64,000 nucleotides of DNA from an uncultured Lachnoanaerobaculum sp. (GCF_938015485.1 NZ_CALLVU010000036.1:1-64000), one strand, 5' to 3'; counted from the first letter of the stretch, positions 40,033 through 49,256 are shown. The notes: generated from the letters alone by a model not told the origin. Numbers and translations are program-made.

Positions 40033-41463
40033 ATGATGGAATCCATAGTTAGGATGGTAGATTTTAAAATTAAAAATTTTAAAAATGTTAATAACGGATC
40101 TCTAAATTTAATAAATAAGAGGAAAGACTTCAGCTCAAGTATTCTTGGACTTTACGGTCAGAACGGATCCGGAAAGACAGCTTTAATTGACGCCTTTCAG
40201 ATCTTGAAATTATTACTTTGTGGCAGGCAGGTCCTCGACAAATATGCTGACTATATCAATGTTAATTCAGATTGTTCCAAATTTCATTTTCATTTTCAGA
40301 TTGATGCGGGTAATAACGGAACATATGAAGTTTATTATGACTTCTCTTTAAAAGCTGCCAAAAGTATTGTAGAACCGAATATGCCTATAGGTGATACTGC
40401 CACAACAATAAAAGCTCAAATATATGATGAAGTCATAAGCTACTCATTTACAAGTGATACTCTAAAAATTCGAAAAAGTATCTTCATCGACACATCTTCA
40501 GATGGTATATTCTCACCTGCAGGCAAATATGAACTTCTCTTTGGTAAGGATAAAGAATTAAAGAAAAACTTATTACTGTTAAAGGCTTTAACCTCCAACT
40601 CATCACAATCATTTATTTTCTCAAGAGAATTTTTACAAAATCTACGTAATAAGATAAGTCATGAAAAAGAAAATGACAGTATATATTCTCTTCATAAATA
40701 TATTTTGGACCGATTGGTTTACTATGGCAACTGTGAACTGTTCATCATTGAAACATCCAATAGCGGAGTATTAAGTCTGAATGTTTTACCTATTGCATTT
40801 AGATACAAAAACGGCAATCATGGCGCGGTAGGTAGCCTTGCATTACAGTTAAACGGACCAAGTGAAGTCCCTGAGGATACTTTCATTATGATAAATGATA
40901 TTATAAAAAATATGAATACGGTACTTACACAAATTGTACCGGGACTTACTATAGGCATAATGGACATGGGGCTGACTGTGTCTGCCGACGGTGTTAAAAG
41001 TCATTCCTTTCAACTTATGTCAAATAAAAATAATAAACAAATTCCTTTGTGCTATGAATCGGAGGGAATCAAAAAGATAATATCCATACTCCAACTTTTT
41101 ATAGTTATGTATAATGTATCTTCTATTACTATAGCTATTGATGAACTGGACTCAGGTATTTTTGAATACTTACTTGGAGAACTGCTGCGAATATTATCGG
41201 AAAAAGGTAAGGGACAGCTTATTTTTACATCGCACAATCTAAGACCTTTGGAAACTATTGACCGTGGATTTATTGCATTTACAACAACAAATCCTGACAA
41301 CAGATATATAAGATTATCTAATATAAAAGAAAATAACAACTTAAGAGATTTCTACTTCCGTGATATTGTACTTGGTGAACAAAATGAAGAAATTTATGAT
41401 ACAACCAATAACTCGGAAATAGCCCTTGCATTCAGAGAGGTCGGTGATATCATTGGCTCGTAA
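40033..41463 (+). CDS. AAA-family ATPase (AbiLi/RloA-like)
   Basis: The ATG at 40033 follows AGGAGG by six bases; the open frame extends 23 codons upstream but across the promoter. The 476-residue protein has Walker A GQNGSGKT (42-49), a long middle region, and near the end AIDELDSGIFEYLLGELLRI and GQLIFTSHNLRPLE, the D-loop/Walker B and H-loop of ABC-type (SMC-like) AAA_15/21 ATPases. Together with the overlapping second gene it resembles AbiL and related abortive-infection pairs, where ATPase sensing licenses a toxic partner. The partner gene is interrupted. Confidence 0.75.
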   Translation: MMESIVRMVDFKIKNFKNVNNGSLNLINKRKDFSSSILGLYGQNGSGKTALIDAFQILKLLLCGRQVLDKYADYINVNSDCSKFHFHFQIDAGNNGTYEVYYDFSLKAAKSIVEPNMPIGDTATTIKAQIYDEVISYSFTSDTLKIRKSIFIDTSSDGIFSPAGKYELLFGKDKELKKNLLLLKALTSNSSQSFIFSREFLQNLRNKISHEKENDSIYSLHKYILDRLVYYGNCELFIIETSNSGVLSLNVLPIAFRYKNGNHGAVGSLALQLNGPSEVPEDTFIMINDIIKNMNTVLTQIVPGLTIGIMDMGLTVSADGVKSHSFQLMSNKNNKQIPLCYESEGIKKIISILQLFIVMYNVSSITIAIDELDSGIFEYLLGELLRILSEKGKGQLIFTSHNLRPLETIDRGFIAFTTTNPDNRYIRLSNIKENNNLRDFYFRDIVLGEQNEEIYDTTNNSEIALAFREVGDIIGS

Positions 41464-42163
41464 GAAAATCGTTTTTATTATTGTCGAAGGTCCGTCTGAT
41501 GACGAAGCATTAGGTGTTATTTTTAGCAGACTTTATGATAAACAATCAGTATATGTTGAAATAACACATGGCGATATAACATCTGATGATAAAAGCAATC
41601 CTAAAAATATAGTTATTAAGGTTTGCGAACTTGTAAAACAATATTGTGAAAACAACCATTTTAACAAGAAAGACTTTCTGGAAGTCATTCATATAATGGA
41701 CACCGACTGAGCATATATAAACGATGATTACATTATTGAAAATGAATCTGTAACTGACAGACCTCTATACTCGCTAACCGGCATAGAGACAAAGCACCCT
41801 TCAGATATTAAAAATAGAAATCATAACAAAAGTGCTAATATGGATCGTCTCCAAGCACAAAAAACGGTTTGGTCAACCATCCCGTATCACGCATACTATA
41901 TGTCATGTAATCTTGACCATGTACTGTATAATAAACTAAACAGTACGAATAGAGATAAAGAAAAAGACGCTTTAACTTTTGCCTGTAAGTATAAGGATAA
42001 CTTAGATGAATTTTTAAGTTTCATATCCGACTCCGACTTTTCAGTACGCGACGACTACAAGGAATCGTGGAACTTTATAAGACAAGAATTAAACTCACTT
42101 AATCGATATTCAAATCTTTGCATATGCTTAAAAGATATAAGAGAATCAAGAAATGTAACATAA
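41453..42163 (+). pseudogene. AbiLii/RloB-like partner gene interrupted by an in-frame TGA
   Basis: The frame LARKKIVFIIVEGPSDDEAL overlaps the ATPase stop (TTG at 41453, or GTG at 41444). It runs to HIMDTD, hits TGA at 41708-41710, and continues in the same frame AYINDDYIIENESVTDRPLY up to the stop at 42163, about 237 codons in all. IIVEGPSDDE and the MDTD-x-AYI region are the acidic motifs expected for the RloB/AbiLii type of protein. GGA to TGA at a glycine would explain the break. With the ATPase intact, loss of this partner probably silences the system. Recoding or strain-specific mutation cannot be excluded. Confidence 0.75.
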
Positions 42164-42169
42164 TAATAA

Positions 42170-42190
42170 AGGAGGAATCTGCTTCCTCCT
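42170..42190. terminator. Bidirectional terminator
   Basis: AGGAGGAA (42170-42177) and TTCCTCCT (42183-42190) form an 8-bp perfect stem with a 5-base loop between two converging genes. The U-tracts on either side are modest. It overlaps the stop of the HAD gene. Confidence 0.6.
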
Positions 42191-43034
42191 ATTTCTCCCA
42201 CTCAAAAAGCTTCTCTATCACATTAACGATGCCGTCTTCGTCATTTGACTTTGTGATGTAGTCTGCGGCTTCTCTTACCTTGTCTTGTGCGTTTGACATA
42301 GCCACTCCTATACCTGCAGCCTTTATCATTGACAGGTCGTTGAATCCGTCTCCGCAACAAATCAGATTGTTTACACTCTTTCCAAGCTTTTTTACCATAC
42401 CGGTAAGCGTACTCGCCTTGTCTATACCCACTTCAGTCACCTCAAGGAAATAAGGCTCGGAACGAACAATATTTAACCTGCCTTCCCAGTATTTTTTCAT
42501 TTCCTTTTCAACCTTTGCAAGATAATCACCGTCCGCAGTCATCAGACATTTGATTATCGGGAAAGTAATCTGCGGAGTCAAAGGATTTGCCTTCACTCTG
42601 ATAAAATGATTTATGGTAATCTCCAACATATAATACTGCTCATCTATATCAAGTGCATACGCCTTGTCACCATTGTACGTCATAAGGTTGATGCCGAACT
42701 CGTTTGCCTGTTTTTCAAGTATCGGCAGGTATTCATGTGTCAATTCCTTCATAAAAAGCTGCTCATTATTCGTACAATCCAAGAAACAACCGCCGTTATA
42801 TGAAAGTATATAACCGCCCCTTTTATCAAGTTCCAGTGTCTTTGCTACAGGCATTACACCGAATGTAGGTCTGCCTGAGGCAAGTACCACGGTTCCGCCC
42901 GCATCTATAAATCTGTCTATGGCCGCCTTTGTATTTTCAGTTACCTGCTTTTTTGAATCGGTCAATGTTCCGTCAAGGTCAAGTGCCAATACGGCGTCCG
43001 CCACTTTTATCTTCTTTTCTTCAAAAATATTCAT
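42189..43034 (-). CDS. Cof-type HAD-IIB phosphatase
   Basis: A 281-residue HAD hydrolase. Motif I is LALDLDGTLTDSKK, motif II TVVLASGRPTFG, and motif IV LICCGDGFNDLSMIKAAG with GVAMSNA. The C2B cap spans about 85-210. These enzymes remove phosphate from sugar phosphates or flavin-type metabolites in the cytoplasm. Nine bases separate it from the upstream YitT gene, so they probably share a transcript. Confidence 0.9.
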   Translation of the reverse strand: MNIFEEKKIKVADAVLALDLDGTLTDSKKQVTENTKAAIDRFIDAGGTVVLASGRPTFGVMPVAKTLELDKRGGYILSYNGGCFLDCTNNEQLFMKELTHEYLPILEKQANEFGINLMTYNGDKAYALDIDEQYYMLEITINHFIRVKANPLTPQITFPIIKCLMTADGDYLAKVEKEMKKYWEGRLNIVRSEPYFLEVTEVGIDKASTLTGMVKKLGKSVNNLICCGDGFNDLSMIKAAGIGVAMSNAQDKVREAADYITKSNDEDGIVNVIEKLFEWEK

Positions 43035-43042
43035 ATCTCACC

Positions 43043-43900
43043 TTATAAATGTCTGAATCCTTCTCCTGCAACCTCATTTGAATCAATTATTATAACAAAT
43101 GATCTCGGGTCCAATTTCTTTGCAGCCTGACGTACGGTATGTACTTCCTTTACTCTACAGGCACACATAACCACATCTCTCTCCTCATCGGTATAGCTTC
43201 CCACCGCCTTAAGATATGTGGAACCTCGGTCTATAAGACTTGCTATTTCCTTTGCCATATCTTTAGGCTTGTCACATATAATCATAATAAGCTTACCTGC
43301 CGTAAGTCCGTCCATCGCCTTATCAAGCACCGTAGCAACAAGATATGCAATAATAAGTCCGTATATAAGACTGTTTACATTCTTTGATACAAGTGCAACT
43401 CCAAGCACAATTATACATGAGTCTATTACAAGCGCTATCTTTCCAAGTGAAAAATGTGGGAAAAAGTGGTGGATAAGCACCATTATAAAATCCGCTCCGC
43501 CTGTCGATGAATCCCTCATAAATATAAGTGCATAGCCTGTTGCGGAAATAACTCCCGTACATATGGCTGCAAGTATATACTCTCCCTGATATGCCGGCAC
43601 AAACTTTGCAACAATATCAATCATGATTGATGTTATAACAATTGACTTGATTGATTTTAATAAAAACTTTCTTCCGATCTCCCTATATGAGATTATGGCA
43701 AAAGGTATATTAAGGACTATAGTTCCGATACCTACAGGTAATCCGAAAAGCTGATACAGTATCAGTGCAAGACCTGTAAATCCCACCATAGGAAACTTGA
43801 ACGCTGCTGCAAAGCAGTAAGTTCCTATTCCCATAAATATACCTGCAATAATATCCACCAGGATATCTATTGACCACTCTTTTAATATTTCTTTGTTCAT
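43043..43900 (-). CDS. YitT family membrane protein (DUF161/DUF2179)
   Basis: A 285-residue protein with five N-terminal transmembrane segments, including GIFMGIGTYCFAAAF and LALILYQLFGLPVGIGT, and the conserved MRDSSTGGADFI loop. A soluble C-terminal DUF2179 domain (about 205-285) has TVRQAAKKLDPRSFVIIIDS and ends NEVAGEGFRHL. Family members are common in Firmicutes, with no firm function. Confidence 0.9.
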   Translation of the reverse strand: MNKEILKEWSIDILVDIIAGIFMGIGTYCFAAAFKFPMVGFTGLALILYQLFGLPVGIGTIVLNIPFAIISYREIGRKFLLKSIKSIVITSIMIDIVAKFVPAYQGEYILAAICTGVISATGYALIFMRDSSTGGADFIMVLIHHFFPHFSLGKIALVIDSCIIVLGVALVSKNVNSLIYGLIIAYLVATVLDKAMDGLTAGKLIMIICDKPKDMAKEIASLIDRGSTYLKAVGSYTDEERDVVMCACRVKEVHTVRQAAKKLDPRSFVIIIDSNEVAGEGFRHL

Positions 43901-43915
43901 CTTATTTCCTATCTG

Positions 43916-44530
43916 TCAAAATAATTCTTTTTTATATTTTATCGAGTCTTTTTCATTTATCTCTCTTATAACTTTACAAGGATTTCCTGCCGCCAGACTG
44001 TTTGCAGGTATATCCTTGGTGACCACACTTCCTGCTCCTATCACACAGCCCTCTCCTATAGTCACTCCGCCTGTTATCACTACATTTGCGGCAATCCAAC
44101 AGTTATCACCTATACTTATAGGCTTTGCATACTCATCGTCATAGGCTGTTTTATCATCCTTAAACTTTATATTCCTCTCCTGCCACCTTAACGGATGCAT
44201 GGGTGTCATAAGACTGCAGTTCGGGCCGAAAAATACATTACTTCCTATATTCACAGGGCATACGTCAAGCACTGTAAAGTTGAAGTTTGCATAGCAATTT
44301 TTGCCGAAGCTTGTAAAGATACCGTAGTCAAAATAAATAGGACCTTGTAAATAAAGTCCCTCACCTTTATTAGGTATCAGCTCATCTATAATAGTATTCC
44401 TCAAATCATCATCTTCAAATAATGTGTTGTAATGCTGTGAAAGTCTATGTGCCTTTGTCCTCAATATTGTAAGCTCTTCATCTGTAGGGTCATATATCTT
44501 TCCTGCAAGCATCTTTTCTTTTTCGCTCAT
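43916..44530 (-). CDS. Maltose/galactoside O-acetyltransferase (hexapeptide repeat, Maa/LacA-like)
   Basis: The ATG at 44528-44530 (MSEKEKMLAGKIYDP) has AGGAGAAA just upstream; the frame is open further but without a site. The 204-residue protein has the Mac N-terminal cap, then left-handed beta-helix repeats ending IGDNCWIAANVVITGGVTIG and GAGSVVTKDIPANSLAAGNP. The catalytic histidine is in LMTPMHPL. It acetylates a sugar using acetyl-CoA. Confidence 0.9.
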   Translation of the reverse strand: MSEKEKMLAGKIYDPTDEELTILRTKAHRLSQHYNTLFEDDDLRNTIIDELIPNKGEGLYLQGPIYFDYGIFTSFGKNCYANFNFTVLDVCPVNIGSNVFFGPNCSLMTPMHPLRWQERNIKFKDDKTAYDDEYAKPISIGDNCWIAANVVITGGVTIGEGCVIGAGSVVTKDIPANSLAAGNPCKVIREINEKDSIKYKKELF

Positions 44531-44616
44531 TTTCTCCTCTTTATAACAGTATTTGGTTATCGGTCTCATATAAATATTTAAATTTTGACCACATATCATT
44601 ATATACTAAATCATAA

Positions 44617-44646
44617 AAAAAGGGCAGTCCAAAAATGGACCGCCTA
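44617..44646 (-). terminator. Intrinsic terminator of the metal ATPase gene
   Basis: Read leftward, GGCGGTCCA and TGGACTGCC pair around a 3-4 base U loop and are followed by CUUUUUUU. It comes 6 bases after the stop at 44652. Confidence 0.9.
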
Positions 44647-44651
44647 CTTTT

Positions 44652-46526
44652 TTATATATAACCTTTCCACCTAAGCAGAAGTGAAGAATTTATTATAACC
44701 GCTATAGAACCTGCATTGTGTACCAATGCTCCCACTATAGGGTTTAGGATACCTGTAATTGCAAGCACTATTACAATAAAGTTTAATCCCATTGAAAATG
44801 ACATATTTAACTTGATTGTGTTCATCATCCTCTTTGAGAGTGACAACAGATGTGGAAGCTCCTTCACCTCATCGTCCACAAGCGCTATATCCGCAGCTTC
44901 TATAGCTATGTCACTTCCTATACCGCCCATAGCAATACCTACCGTAGCTCTTTTAAGTGCAGGTGCATCGTTGACTCCGTCACCGATCATACAAACCGAA
45001 CCTTTTAATTTTTCCCTGTTATCAATAAAGTTTAACTTATCCTCAGGCATACACTCCGCACAATGCTCGGCTATATTAAGTGCATTTGCTATGGATGCGG
45101 CTGCATTTACATTATCACCTGTAAGTAAAACAGGACTTACTCCTATTTCATTCAGGGTTTCAATCATATTTTTGCTTTCACTTCTCAATGTGTCTGAAAG
45201 CACCACATAACCTGCAAACTTTCCGTCTATTCCGATATAGATTACAGTACAGCCTTGATTATCATACTTTTTTGTATCCGCACAGTCTACAGATATCTTA
45301 TTGTCATTCATGAGCTTTTTGTTTCCTGCAATCACTCTCTTGCCGTTTATGACAGAAGAAACTCCTCTGCCTACAGTCATATTAAAATCTTCACATTTGT
45401 ATATACTGTTTGAAAATTTTTCCTTATATGAGTTTACAATCGCCTTTCCTATAGGATGCTCTGAAAAGGCTTCAGCTGCACAGGCATATGAAAAAATATC
45501 TTCGTCCGAAAACTCATTATCTGCGCTCTTATACTCGGTTACACTAAGCTTTCCCTTTGTAAGCGTTCCGGTCTTATCAAAAGCAACAGTATCCACCTTT
45601 GATAATCTCTCAAGTGCGTCACCCTCTCTTACCAAAAATCCGTGCTTTGTCGCATTATCAATGGCCGCCATAATGGCTGTCGGTGTAGCCAGTACCAATG
45701 CACATGGGCAAAATACTACAAGTATTGTGACCGCTCTTATTATCTGTCCTGTAAAAAGCCATGTAAGCGCCGCTGCCGACAGTGCCACAACTACAATCCA
45801 TGTCGCCCATTTGTCTGCAGTACCTACAATCTTTGCCTTGCCTGCATCTGCAGACTGTACAAGCTTTATCATTCTCTGTATTGAGCTGTCTTCTCCCACC
45901 TTTGTGGCTCTCATTTCAAATACGCCGAACTGATTTATTGTACCGCTTGCTACCTCATCACCGACACTCTTATCAACCGGCACAGACTCACCTGTCATTA
46001 CAGACTGGTCTATTGATGTCGTACCTGATACTATAATACCGTCAACAGGTATACTCTCACCGGGCAACACTCTTATAATCTCACCTTTTTTCACTTCGTC
46101 CGCATCTATCATTCTTTCAATACCGTTTTCAATAACTCTGGCGGTCTTAGGTGTAAGCTTCACAAGCTTTTCTATCCCCGCTCTTGCCTTGGCAACCGTT
46201 ATATCTTCAAGTAATGCGCCAAGTTGCATGATGAAGGCTACCTCTCCCGCTGCAAAATCCTCTCTTATACAGATAGCTGCAATAAGTGCAAGAGATACCA
46301 ATACATCCGCTTTTATATCAAACTCCGTTGTAAGTCCGATTATCGCTTCAAGTATTATAGGAACTCCGCAAAGTATAACGGCAATCCACGCCAAATTAAA
46401 AGGTGCTTTTATCCATCCTGTAATACTGAAAAAAAGTGCCGTTCCTGATATGCAAAGGAATATGATATCTTTCTTTACTCCTCCAAAATCCATAAGGTCT
46501 TCTATTTTGCTCATAAACTCTTTCAT
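44652..46526 (-). CDS. Heavy-metal translocating P1B-type ATPase
   Basis: A 624-residue pump. The metal-binding transmembrane motif is CPC at 273-275 (VVFCPCALVLATP), the phosphorylated aspartate is D317 (FDKTGTLTKG), TGES is in MTGESVPVD, and the hinge is GDGVNDAPAL. The HP motif of the nucleotide domain is AEAFSEHPIGK. It lacks an N-terminal HMA metal-binding domain. The last helices contain VHNAGSIAVIINSSLLL, unlike the usual Cu(I) pump pattern, so the metal is uncertain. CsoR control suggests copper. It has its own promoter with two operators. Confidence 0.9.
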   Translation of the reverse strand: MKEFMSKIEDLMDFGGVKKDIIFLCISGTALFFSITGWIKAPFNLAWIAVILCGVPIILEAIIGLTTEFDIKADVLVSLALIAAICIREDFAAGEVAFIMQLGALLEDITVAKARAGIEKLVKLTPKTARVIENGIERMIDADEVKKGEIIRVLPGESIPVDGIIVSGTTSIDQSVMTGESVPVDKSVGDEVASGTINQFGVFEMRATKVGEDSSIQRMIKLVQSADAGKAKIVGTADKWATWIVVVALSAAALTWLFTGQIIRAVTILVVFCPCALVLATPTAIMAAIDNATKHGFLVREGDALERLSKVDTVAFDKTGTLTKGKLSVTEYKSADNEFSDEDIFSYACAAEAFSEHPIGKAIVNSYKEKFSNSIYKCEDFNMTVGRGVSSVINGKRVIAGNKKLMNDNKISVDCADTKKYDNQGCTVIYIGIDGKFAGYVVLSDTLRSESKNMIETLNEIGVSPVLLTGDNVNAAASIANALNIAEHCAECMPEDKLNFIDNREKLKGSVCMIGDGVNDAPALKRATVGIAMGGIGSDIAIEAADIALVDDEVKELPHLLSLSKRMMNTIKLNMSFSMGLNFIVIVLAITGILNPIVGALVHNAGSIAVIINSSLLLRWKGYI

Positions 46527-46558
46527 ATAAGCCTTCTTTCAAACAATCATTCTATTTT

Positions 46559-46619
46559 ATACCTATAGGGGTATATGTTTCATGTTTGTATTATACCTAT
46601 AGGGGTATATGTTTGTCAA
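46559..46619 (-). promoter_or_regulatory. CsoR-type promoter with twin operators, metal ATPase gene
   Basis: Read leftward: TTGACA (46614-46619), 18 bases, TATAAT (46590-46595). The sequence ATACCTATAGGGGTAT occurs twice, at 46593-46608 (between -35 and -10) and at 46559-46574 (downstream of the start of transcription), 34 bases apart. The C4-rich/G4-rich dyad is the type of site bound by CsoR. The placement means the repressor would block RNA polymerase directly. Confidence 0.9.
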
Positions 46620-46630
46620 GAGTTTAAAAT

Positions 46631-46670
46631 AAAAAGCCGATATCTAATCTTAACAACTAAATATCGGCCT
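46631..46670 (-). terminator. Intrinsic terminator of csoR
   Basis: Read leftward, GCCGATAT and ATATCGGC pair around a 16-17 base loop and are followed by UUUUUAUUUU. It isolates csoR from the ATPase promoter immediately to its left. Confidence 0.85.
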
Positions 46671-46715
46671 TATATGCTTATTATGAAGTTTTATTGTTTA
46701 GTACATAGCTGTTTT

Positions 46716-46991
46716 TTATCCCATATTTGCAAAGCGTTCTACAGCTTTTGTAAAATTATCTATGGTCTTATCCACATCTCCATGGTCTATACCGTCACGT
46801 ACACAATGTTTGATATGCCCTTCAAGTATAACCTTACCACACCCGTGCAGCGCTGACTTTGCCGCATTTATCTGCGAGAGTATATCCTCACACGGTACAT
46901 CTTCATCTATCATTTTATCTATTGCCTGTACCTGTCCTATTATCTTTTTCAGTCTGCGATGTAGACTGCTTGAATCCATACATTGTCTCAT
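46716..46991 (-). CDS. csoR: Copper-sensing repressor, CsoR family
   Basis: A 91-residue all-helical metalloregulator of the CsoR/RcnR (DUF156) family. The ligand set C34, H59, C63 (VPCEDI; EGHIKHC) has the spacing of the Cu(I) site in CsoR, and the N-terminal RRLKKIIGQVQAIDKM helix is conserved. It should release DNA when Cu(I) binds. Its likely target is the twin operator 100 bp to the left, in front of the ATPase. Possible promoter -10 TATAAT about 50 bp upstream. Confidence 0.9.
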   Translation of the reverse strand: MRQCMDSSSLHRRLKKIIGQVQAIDKMIDEDVPCEDILSQINAAKSALHGCGKVILEGHIKHCVRDGIDHGDVDKTIDNFTKAVERFANMG

Positions 46992-47166
46992 ACTACCACC
47001 ATCCTGTCAAAACTATATCGATTTATATTTCTATATTATACCTCGGGTCAAACTGACGCTTAGTGTATCAGGTTTTTTGTCCCCAAGTTTCATCATATTA
47101 TAATCCTACCGCTTTCCCGTGTCAATGTATCGTGGCAACACTTGACATAAAAGCCGATTTTCCATA

Positions 47167-47195
47167 TTGACATGTTCTTCTCTTTTTATTACAAT
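47167..47195 (+). promoter_or_regulatory. Promoter of the TraX gene
   Basis: TTGACA (47167-47172), a 17-base spacer and TACAAT (47190-47195), followed 15 bases later by AAGGAGG and the TTG start at 47224. Confidence 0.8.
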
Positions 47196-47223
47196 ACAGT
47201 GATATTTTCAAGGAGGTTATTTA

Positions 47224-48033
47224 TTGGACACTAAAAAATTTAATTGGCAATTTTTGAATGCCACCACGCTTAAGCTTATTGCCGCCGCACTGATGTTCAT
47301 CGACCACATTCATGAAATGTTTTCACATGTCGGAGCACCTATATGGCTGACAATGTTTGGAAGACTTGTATTCCCCATGTTCTTATTTGCTTCTTCAGAG
47401 AGCTTTCATTACACACATAGTAAAAAAAGATACTTAATCAGACTTTTGATTGCAAGCTGGTTTATGTCCACTTTTACCTTTATACTTCAGGGCATTCTAC
47501 CAAATGATAATGTAGTACTTATGAATAATGCATTCAGCACATTCTTTGTTACAGGATTATATATGTTGTTCTGGGATATATTTGTAGACGGCGTCCACAA
47601 AAAGTCGGTACCGAAGATAATCGGTGCGATACTTCTATGCTTCATACCTGTTCTGCTTACCTTGCCTATGCTTATTGGAGGAGTACTTTCCACAAGTGAC
47701 AGCGTTTCACCGGATGTTGTACGTTACATCGCGATATTCTCTTTGTACCTTCCAAATATCCTTACTGTTGAGGGAGGCTACCTCTTTGTACTTCTGGGGC
47801 TTTTATTCTATATATTCAGAAAAAGCAGAGTACTACAGATACTTATCTTGATTGCAATGTCCGCATATATTTTTATTGTCGGTGACAGGATTCAAAGCAT
47901 CATGATATTTGCGGCCGTTCCGATAGCGCTGTACAACGGTGAGAGAGGAAAGGGTATAAAGAATTTCTTCTATATTTATTATCCTCTGCATATCGGAATT
48001 TTATATGTGATCTCAACACTTGTTTTTAAGTAA
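47224..48033 (+). CDS. TraX family membrane protein
   Basis: A 269-residue protein with about eight hydrophobic helices. It starts at TTG, nine bases after AAGGAGG. LKLIAAALMFIDHIHEMF and MFGRLVFPMFLFASSESF are the conserved N-terminal blocks of the TraX family; NFFYIYYPLHIGILYVIS closes it. TraX of the F plasmid acetylates pilin, and chromosomal relatives are predicted membrane acyltransferases. No conjugation genes are nearby, so it is probably a chromosomal homologue. Confidence 0.85.
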   Translation: MDTKKFNWQFLNATTLKLIAAALMFIDHIHEMFSHVGAPIWLTMFGRLVFPMFLFASSESFHYTHSKKRYLIRLLIASWFMSTFTFILQGILPNDNVVLMNNAFSTFFVTGLYMLFWDIFVDGVHKKSVPKIIGAILLCFIPVLLTLPMLIGGVLSTSDSVSPDVVRYIAIFSLYLPNILTVEGGYLFVLLGLLFYIFRKSRVLQILILIAMSAYIFIVGDRIQSIMIFAAVPIALYNGERGKGIKNFFYIYYPLHIGILYVISTLVFK

Positions 48034-48040
48034 AATAAGA

Positions 48041-48068
48041 GCATCCCCTGTCAGAGGATGCCTTTTTT
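48041..48068. terminator. Terminator of the TraX gene
   Basis: GCATCC (48041-48046) pairs with GGATGC (48056-48061), then CUUUUUUAUU rightward. It overlaps the end of the opposing gene at 48067 and may serve both. Confidence 0.85.
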
Positions 48069-48915
48069 ATTTGCGAATCAAGCTGCCGTTGTCAATAATT
48101 GACGCTTTGCGAATACGTGATAAGCTGTCACTTTCAAGCAGATAAGGGCATAAAACAGGCTCTAAGAAAAAACTCATAGGCCTAACTTGAGTAGCCGACG
48201 CCACTGCCCAAAGTCTTGATGTTGCAAGCTCTTCCACTATCTTCATTGCCTCATCATATTTTTCAAAGAGCCTATAAAGCTTAATCGCCTCAATGTAGTC
48301 AAGTTCGCTCATTTCATCTTTACATTTCATTCTGTCTTCAAATATTTCAAGAGCGTCTTGAGGATATCCCTGAAGGCGACAAATTGTAAAAAGCTTTGTC
48401 CTCCACGCTACGCTGCCTTCTTCAATCTTTTTATTTTTTAACTTGACCTCTTTTATAAGCTCTTCCTTTGATTTGGGGTCGGCTGCCTCTTTAAATTCTG
48501 CATCACCGCGATTACAAGGCATAACTCCGGTCTTTAAACATTCTATCATTGCATCAAGAAAGAAAATTTTAGGTCCATTGTCGCTCTCACCCTGTAATCT
48601 TATTTTTTCTTCTTCAAATATATCAATCAGCTCACTTTGCCTGTTAAGCACGATAGCGGCTGTAGTCATAGCTGCCATATGCTCATCTTTTACATTTGAA
48701 TAATGCCACTCATCAAACCAAGGCAGTACTGTAATGTCTCTGTCCAAAGCATTGGAAAAATTCCCGTCAAAATAAGCCGCTTCAGCCAAAACTGCTGCAA
48801 CTTGATGCGGAAACTTCCTCGAGAATTTTTCAATTGCTTCTAATGAACCTTCCTTGTCATCCATCACTTCATAACAAGCCGTCCTGAAGTTTTTCGGCAA
48901 TTTCACAACATTCAT
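48067..48915 (-). CDS. Unknown helical-repeat (TPR-like) protein
   Basis: A 282-residue soluble protein without a clear family. Long helices alternate with short turns: EAIEKFSRKFPHQVAAVLAE, then PQDALEIFEDRMKCKDEMSE and YIEAIKLYRLFEKYDEAMKI, suggestive of TPR-like repeats. No signal peptide or membrane segment. It is 13 bp downstream of the YdbC-like gene and likely co-transcribed. Confidence 0.6.
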   Translation of the reverse strand: MNVVKLPKNFRTACYEVMDDKEGSLEAIEKFSRKFPHQVAAVLAEAAYFDGNFSNALDRDITVLPWFDEWHYSNVKDEHMAAMTTAAIVLNRQSELIDIFEEEKIRLQGESDNGPKIFFLDAMIECLKTGVMPCNRGDAEFKEAADPKSKEELIKEVKLKNKKIEEGSVAWRTKLFTICRLQGYPQDALEIFEDRMKCKDEMSELDYIEAIKLYRLFEKYDEAMKIVEELATSRLWAVASATQVRPMSFFLEPVLCPYLLESDSLSRIRKASIIDNGSLIRK

Positions 48916-48927
48916 ACTATGTTCTCC

Positions 48928-49143
48928 TTAAAAACTTATCAACTTCTTCAGTGCCTCCAGTTCTTCTTTTGTGAGTGTCACTCCTTTTCCCATCTTCTCA
49001 TGTTCAGGCGCCCATTCTCTTATATCGTACTTCGGTGTGGCACCGTTCCATGAAATAAGGTTCAGCTCCTTCCTCCAACCCTTTGCATTCTCTGATAAAA
49101 CTCCAATCTCCTCTACTATGTCGTATCTGAAATCTCCTGCCAT
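48928..49143 (-). CDS. YdbC-like PC4/Sub1 family nucleic-acid-binding protein
   Basis: A 71-residue protein. FRYDIVEEIGVLSENAKGWR, KELNLISWNGATPKYDIREW and GKGVTLTKEELEALKKLI follow the PC4 (transcriptional coactivator p15) fold of bacterial YdbC, a single-stranded-DNA binder. AGGAG and AAAGGAGATATT lie upstream. Function in the cell is not known in detail. Confidence 0.85.
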   Translation of the reverse strand: MAGDFRYDIVEEIGVLSENAKGWRKELNLISWNGATPKYDIREWAPEHEKMGKGVTLTKEELEALKKLISF

Positions 49144-49256
49144 AATATCTCCTTTCTCCGTTTAAATCCTCAATCATTTAAAATTATTTGTTACATACTT
49201 ATTATATCACTATTTTCTTCCAAGCTTACATCTTTTAATACAGAATAAAAACATAA

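Noticed and set aside
41700..41720. Selenocysteine or programmed readthrough at the TGA
   Set aside because: No clear stem-loop of the SECIS kind directly follows, and homologues I recall have glycine at this place; a nonsense mutation is simpler.
45301..45933. Long open frame antisense to the metal ATPase
   Set aside because: It is open only because of codon bias in the real gene on the other strand; no ribosome binding site or family features.
47224..48033. Conjugative element suggested by TraX
   Set aside because: No relaxase, coupling protein or secretion gene is nearby; chromosomal TraX homologues are common in Firmicutes.
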